A stretch of 11,472 bases of DNA from Lactobacillus helveticus DSM 20075 = CGMCC 1.1877 (GTDB lineage Bacteria; Bacillota; Bacilli; Lactobacillales; Lactobacillaceae). This document shows, in pieces, positions 6,682 through 11,472 of the stretch. The stretch spans positions 98,162 to 109,633 of the forward strand of contig NZ_GG700753.1 of NCBI RefSeq assembly GCF_000160855.1, given 5' to 3'. Both the position numbers and the translations under genes were made by a program. The notes below the pieces were generated by a model. That model was not told the origin of the DNA, did no database searches, and saw only the letters and a list, made by a program, of their open reading frames with translations. The first letter of the stretch is position 1, and each line of letters opens with the position of its first letter.

Positions 6682-6715
6682 TAATCACAAATTAACTATG
6701 ATTATCAATTCTTTT
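6671..6715. terminator. Bidirectional terminator between the surface-protein gene and treC
   Basis: A perfect 17-bp inverted repeat (arms 6671-6687 and 6699-6715, 11-nt loop) with A-rich left and T-rich right flanks, so it gives a U tract on both strands. It serves the plus-strand 526-residue gene, whose TGA stop (6679-6681) lies inside the left arm, and the convergent treR-treC transcript, whose stop is at 6730. Confidence 0.9.
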
Positions 6716-6727
6716 TTATTATCTTAT

Positions 6728-8389
6728 CTAAATCACAACTGCTAAAGCCTCATACGGCTTTAAGATGATCTCTTGTTTAAATTGGTTACTGTTATGTTCA
6801 TAATTGCTAATTAAAACTTGATAGTTCTTATTAACATATTCTTTAGGTAATTTAGCCTGACATTCCTTGCCATAGAAGTTAGTAAAGACTAATAATTTTT
6901 TATCACTATTATCTAAGAAGCGTTCATATGCAAAAACTTGTGGATGATCCTTCAAGAACATCTTAATATGGCCATCAGAAATTAACTTTTCATTCTTACG
7001 CAACTTAATTAGTTTTTGATAATAGTCAAAAATTTCGCCACTTGATAGTTCTTTCTCTACATTAACTTGCTTTTGATCAGTTGGCATCAGCCATGGCTTT
7101 ACATCGCTAAAGCCAGCATATTGACTATCATCCCAATGCATTGGCACACGTGAATTATCTCTTGCCTTGGTCTTAATGATTTCAAAAGCGTCTTTTTCAC
7201 TCATGCCTTTTGCCGTTAATTCTTTAAATGCATTTTTTGCTTCAACATCAACGTAATCATTCATAGATGAATAATCTGGATCCATCATCCCGATTTCCTC
7301 ACCCATATAAATGTATGGCGTACCACGCATTAAATGAGTTGCAGTTGCAAGCATCTCTGCGGACTTTTCACGATACTTTCCAGTATTACCGAAACGATTC
7401 AACGCCCAAGGTTGATCATGATTATTCCAAAATAGCGCATTCCAACCCCCACCTTGGTCCATCTTTTCTTGCCATTCAGTAAATAATTCCTTGAGCTTCA
7501 TAAAATCAAATGGCATCTTAGACCATTTTTCACCATCTTTATAATCAACTTTCAAATGATGGAAAGTAAAGACCATGGATAATTCATGTTCACTTGGCTT
7601 GGAGTATTCAATTGAATTAGCAATTGTGGTTGATGACATTTCTCCTACTGTTACAGAATCGGGATCTTGACCAAAAGTTGCAGCGTTCATTTCCTTTAAA
7701 TACTTATGAACTACAGGAGTATCTGTGTACAAACTTTTTTCTTCAACTGGATCAGTTGAATCAACCAATTCTTCATCCTTGCCAATAACATTAATTACAT
7801 CAAAGCGGAAGCCATGTATGCCCTTGCTGCGCCAGAAGTTAATTACCTTGAACAACTCTTTTCTAACTTCAGGATTATGCCAATCAAGGTCAGCCTGAGT
7901 TGGATCATATAAATGAAGGTAATAATAATCTGTATCACCAAATTTGGCCCAGGCAGAACCACCGAATTTGCTTTGCCAATTATTAGGTACGCTGCCATCT
8001 GGCTTAGCCTTTCTCAAATAAAAAAACTTGCGGTACTTTTCATCCCCTGCCAATGCTTTTTTAAACCAAATATTCTCAGTAGAACAGTGATTAAGCACCA
8101 TATCTAACATGACGCCAACACCGATTTCCTTTAATTTAGCAACCAATTCTTCAAAATCAGCCATCGTACCAAAGCGAGGATCGATATTATAGTAATCTGC
8201 AATATCATAGCCGCTGTCATTCTGCGGCGATACAAAAAATGGATTAAACCAAATCATATCAACATTAAGTTTCTTAATATAGTCAATTTTTTGAATAATG
8301 CCTGGAATATCGCCAATTCCATCACCATTAGAGTCATAAAAAGATTTGGGATAAATTTGGTAAATAACTTTTTTGCCTAAATCATTCAT
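6728..8389 (-). CDS. treC: Trehalose-6-phosphate hydrolase (alpha,alpha-phosphotrehalase), GH13
   Basis: A 553-residue cytoplasmic enzyme of normal length that hydrolyses trehalose-6-phosphate to glucose and glucose-6-phosphate. The GH13 landmarks are QIYPKSF (11-17), the Ca-type loop DSNGDGIGD (19-27), region I DMVLNH (96-101), region II GFRFDVINV with nucleophile Asp197, region III VGEMSS with acid Glu250, and region IV FWNNHDQ with Asp325. The C-terminal beta domain ends in LKPYEALAVVI. The QIYPKSF start and DVINVI after the nucleophile fit phosphotrehalase or oligo-1,6-glucosidase; the treP/treR context decides for the former. Start: the frame is open to 8434 but that would run into treR. 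ATG 8389 has GGAGG 6 nt upstream and begins MNDLGKK. The SD overlaps the treR stop by one base, so treR and treC are one operon. It ends at the bidirectional hairpin 6671-6715. Confidence 0.95.
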   Translation of the reverse strand: MNDLGKKVIYQIYPKSFYDSNGDGIGDIPGIIQKIDYIKKLNVDMIWFNPFFVSPQNDSGYDIADYYNIDPRFGTMADFEELVAKLKEIGVGVMLDMVLNHCSTENIWFKKALAGDEKYRKFFYLRKAKPDGSVPNNWQSKFGGSAWAKFGDTDYYYLHLYDPTQADLDWHNPEVRKELFKVINFWRSKGIHGFRFDVINVIGKDEELVDSTDPVEEKSLYTDTPVVHKYLKEMNAATFGQDPDSVTVGEMSSTTIANSIEYSKPSEHELSMVFTFHHLKVDYKDGEKWSKMPFDFMKLKELFTEWQEKMDQGGGWNALFWNNHDQPWALNRFGNTGKYREKSAEMLATATHLMRGTPYIYMGEEIGMMDPDYSSMNDYVDVEAKNAFKELTAKGMSEKDAFEIIKTKARDNSRVPMHWDDSQYAGFSDVKPWLMPTDQKQVNVEKELSSGEIFDYYQKLIKLRKNEKLISDGHIKMFLKDHPQVFAYERFLDNSDKKLLVFTNFYGKECQAKLPKEYVNKNYQVLISNYEHNSNQFKQEIILKPYEALAVVI

Positions 8390-8399
8390 AGAAATCCTC

Positions 8400-9125
8400 C
8401 TAAAACTTAATTTTTTGTCTTCGTGCAAAATCAATAAATTCGAATTTATCTGGATTGTGGAAAGATAAAGTTAATTGGAACAAAGTTGTGTCCGCCAAGA
8501 AATTATGACTAGCAATCAAAACAGCCATCTTATCTGATAACTGCAATTTATTCTGTAATTCTTTATCTATTTTTTCTACAGTAATTACCTTAGTTGCATA
8601 CGAAATATCTAATCCTAATTCATTTTCTAAGTATACGTAAATAGATTTTTCAGCAGCTTCCTTAGGTAAATCTTTAATTGGCGGATTAAATAAGAAATCG
8701 CAGTCAAGCACTTCTGGTTCACCATCAATTAAACGTAAACGTTCAATATAAGTACCCGCTTGCTTTTCCTGCTCTGGAAAATGCTTCTTAAATAAAGAAG
8801 GCAGATCTTCCATCTTTTCATAATCCAGCAATTCAGTCTTAGCATTCATTCCCAGCGACTTATTTAATTCCGCAAAACTGGAAATCCCTGATATAGGAAA
8901 AGAATATTTTCCCAGGTCCAGAACTATTGAACCTTTTCCTTTAATCTTCTGAATTAATCCTAAAGAAGTTAATTGCTCTAGTGCCTTACGCACGGTCTCA
9001 CGTGAGGAACCGTATAACTCAGCCAGTTGATTTTCACCAGGTAGAAATTCGCCCCACTGAAATTGCTTGTGCTGAATCTTTAAGGCCAGATCTTGAGCAA
9101 TTAAATCTGATTTTGATTTAGCCAT
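8400..9125 (-). CDS. treR: Trehalose operon repressor TreR (GntR family, UTRA type)
   Basis: A 241-residue transcription factor. Residues 5-70 form the GntR winged helix: LPGENQLAELYGSSRETVRK (28-47) is the helix-turn-helix and IQKIKGKGSIV (58-68) the wing tip. Residues about 85-235 are the UTRA ligand domain found in HutC/TreR regulators (TYIERLRLIDGEP, IYVYLENELGLDI). The ligand is probably trehalose-6-phosphate, by analogy with Bacillus TreR. The ATG has AAAGGA 8 nt upstream. It is the first gene of treR-treC and is divergent from treP. Two matching palindromes in the 195-bp divergent region (9166-9179, 9244-9257) are the likely binding sites, one of them in treR's own promoter, so it should autoregulate. 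It is a full-length, ordinary family member. Confidence 0.93.
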   Translation of the reverse strand: MAKSKSDLIAQDLALKIQHKQFQWGEFLPGENQLAELYGSSRETVRKALEQLTSLGLIQKIKGKGSIVLDLGKYSFPISGISSFAELNKSLGMNAKTELLDYEKMEDLPSLFKKHFPEQEKQAGTYIERLRLIDGEPEVLDCDFLFNPPIKDLPKEAAEKSIYVYLENELGLDISYATKVITVEKIDKELQNKLQLSDKMAVLIASHNFLADTTLFQLTLSFHNPDKFEFIDFARRQKIKF

Positions 9126-9154
9126 ATTATCTTTCCTTTCTTCAAATCAAGTTT

Positions 9155-9183
9155 ATTATATTATTCATGTATGGACATGTAAA
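9155..9183 (-). promoter_or_regulatory. treR-treC promoter
   Basis: On the minus strand TTTACA (9183-9178), 17 bp, then TATAAT (9160-9155), 29 nt before the treR ATG. The spacing is ideal and the -10 is perfect. The left operator (9166-9179) overlaps the -35 and the spacer. Confidence 0.8.
9166..9179. promoter_or_regulatory. Probable TreR operator 1 (treR side)
   Basis: CATGTATGGACATG, an imperfect palindrome matching operator 2 at 12 of 14 positions and differing only in two central bases. It lies in the -35/spacer region of the treR promoter, so binding would block transcription of treR-treC. Centre-to-centre distance to operator 2 is 78 bp. Confidence 0.75.
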
Positions 9184-9236
9184 TAATTATTTTATTTACT
9201 AATTTGTCAGTAAAGTAACCATTTTCAAAAAATATC

Positions 9237-9265
9237 TTGACAGCATGTATATACATGTTTATTAT
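9237..9265 (+). promoter_or_regulatory. treP promoter
   Basis: A perfect -35 TTGACA (9237-9242), a 17-bp spacer and TATTAT (9260-9265). An overlapping TATAAT at 9263-9268 would need a 20-bp spacer and is less likely. The whole spacer is nearly filled by operator 2. Confidence 0.82.
9244..9257. promoter_or_regulatory. Probable TreR operator 2 (treP side)
   Basis: CATGTATATACATG, a perfect 14-bp palindrome located between the -35 and -10 of the treP promoter. The central TGTATATACA resembles the TreR site known from Bacillus. Binding would exclude RNA polymerase. Repressor identity is inferred from position and from the adjacent GntR gene. Confidence 0.82.
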
Positions 9266-9283
9266 AATAATCAACAGGTTGAA

Positions 9284-9297
9284 TGAAAACGCTTTTT
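9284..9297 (+). promoter_or_regulatory. cre-like site (CcpA) in the treP leader
   Basis: TGAAAACGCTTTTT matches the cre consensus TGWAARCGYTWNCW at 13 of 14 positions; the second-to-last position is T instead of C. It sits about 20 bp after the -10 and 10 bp before the SD, where a bound CcpA would act as a roadblock, giving glucose repression of trehalose uptake. Confidence 0.7.
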
Positions 9298-9305
9298 TAA
9301 GTTAA

Positions 9306-11255
<1,950 letters not shown>

Positions 11256-11301
11256 ATATGTATTAAAAAGCGCAAGTTCAATTAAGGCTCTATAATTTTT
11301 C

Positions 11302-11345
11302 CTGTTGATGACTTATCAATATGATAAGCTGTTAACAGTTTTTTT
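11302..11345 (+). terminator. Rho-independent terminator downstream of treP
   Basis: A 16-bp stem (arms 11302-11317 and 11323-11338; three G-U pairs and one A-C mismatch) with loop AATAT, followed by seven T (11339-11345). It would end the treP transcript. If the element boundary at 11286 is right, the hairpin belongs to the insertion sequence and not to treP. Confidence 0.82.
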
Positions 11346-11359
11346 ATTGCATAAAAAAG

Positions 11360-11434
11360 GAGGACATAGTCCCCTGTAATAAAAAATCTATCCTACTAAA
11401 CATTTTATAAATAAAGGTATGTTTCTATGTCCTC
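11360..11434 (+). repeat. Inverted repeat that covers the transposase start codon
   Basis: GAGGACATAG (11360-11369) is the exact reverse complement of CTATGTCCTC (11425-11434), with 55 nt between them. The right arm contains the ATG at 11427. In an RNA starting upstream of 11360 the two arms could pair and hide the start, while an RNA starting between them could not. Confidence 0.6.
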
Positions 11435-11472
11435 TCTTAATCATTGTATTAAATTCGAGCTTGATATTAAAG
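11427..11472 (+). CDS. Transposase N-terminus, probably ISL3 family (partial)
   Basis: Fifteen codons reading MSSLNHCIKFELDIK up to the window edge. The pattern of a short polar start followed by IKFxLDIK is what I recall from ISL3-family transposases of lactobacilli, which continue with a D-x-N-I stretch. AAAGG lies 9 nt upstream. A second ATG at 11419 opens a different frame (MFLCPLLIV) and looks less protein-like. Too little is visible for a firm family call. Confidence 0.45.
   Translation, partial: MSSLNHCIKFELDIK

Larger units (their letters stand above)
11286..11472 (+). mobile_element. Left end of a probable ISL3-family element (continues past the window)
   Basis: From GGCTCTATAATTTTT at 11286 the sequence looks like the left inverted repeat of an ISL3-type element of lactobacilli, followed by a hairpin, a second inverted repeat and a transposase start at 11427. 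The insertion would lie 30 bp after the treP stop. The right end and the 8-bp target repeat (possibly TCAATTAA, 11278-11285) cannot be checked here. The exact left boundary is a guess from recalled family ends. Confidence 0.5.

Noticed and set aside
7267..7482. Plus-strand 71-codon frame inside treC
   Set aside because: It is antisense to the GH13 catalytic barrel and has no SD.
8390..8434. Longer treC start giving a 568-residue protein (extra 15 residues)
   Set aside because: It would overlap the end of treR and has no SD. ATG 8389 has GGAGG at 6 nt and matches the usual phosphotrehalase N-terminus.

Overview
The window looks like the chromosome of a low-GC Lactobacillus (acidophilus/helveticus/crispatus-type). 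The reasons are AT-rich DNA, strong GGAGG ribosome binding sites, a trehalose PTS locus in the layout known from that group, and IS30-like and ISL3-like transposon pieces. The assignment rests on protein families and gene layout recalled from memory, not on a database search.

Left part (1-2950, minus strand) is accessory defence DNA. It holds the first gene of a BREX phage-defence operon (brxA, 40-645) and the first 13 codons of the next gene (presumably brxB), coupled by a TAATG overlap; the rest of the operon runs off the left edge. Upstream, on the same strand and separated by a strong terminator, lies a GmrSD-type (DUF262 + DUF1524) type IV restriction gene. It is split into 66- and 589-codon reading frames at an A6 tract. 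Just before it is a remnant of an IS30-type element with its ribosome binding site and first transposase codons.

Middle part (3015-6681) holds housekeeping and orphan genes. A minus-strand cluster carries msrA, an ASCH-domain gene coupled to it by TAATG, and a frameshifted VOC/glyoxalase gene. Next come an unrecognised 145-residue protein (minus strand) and a 526-residue membrane-anchored or exported protein (plus strand) with a GW/SH3-like module and a probable beta-propeller.

Right part (6728-11255) is a complete trehalose locus. treR (GntR/UTRA repressor) and treC (trehalose-6-phosphate hydrolase) form one minus-strand operon. The divergent treP encodes a PTS permease with domain order IIA-IIB-IIC. 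The 195-bp divergent region carries two matching 14-bp palindromes, each inside the -35/-10 region of one promoter, plus a cre-like site. The permease brings in trehalose as trehalose-6-phosphate, TreC splits it to glucose and glucose-6-phosphate, and TreR probably represses both transcripts. About 30 bp after treP the left end of a probable ISL3-family element begins, and its transposase runs off the right edge.

I see no RNA gene, CRISPR array or origin. The nearest thing to an unusual system is the BREX plus split GmrSD pair. Both families are known, and the possible novelty is the switch-like break in the restriction gene.
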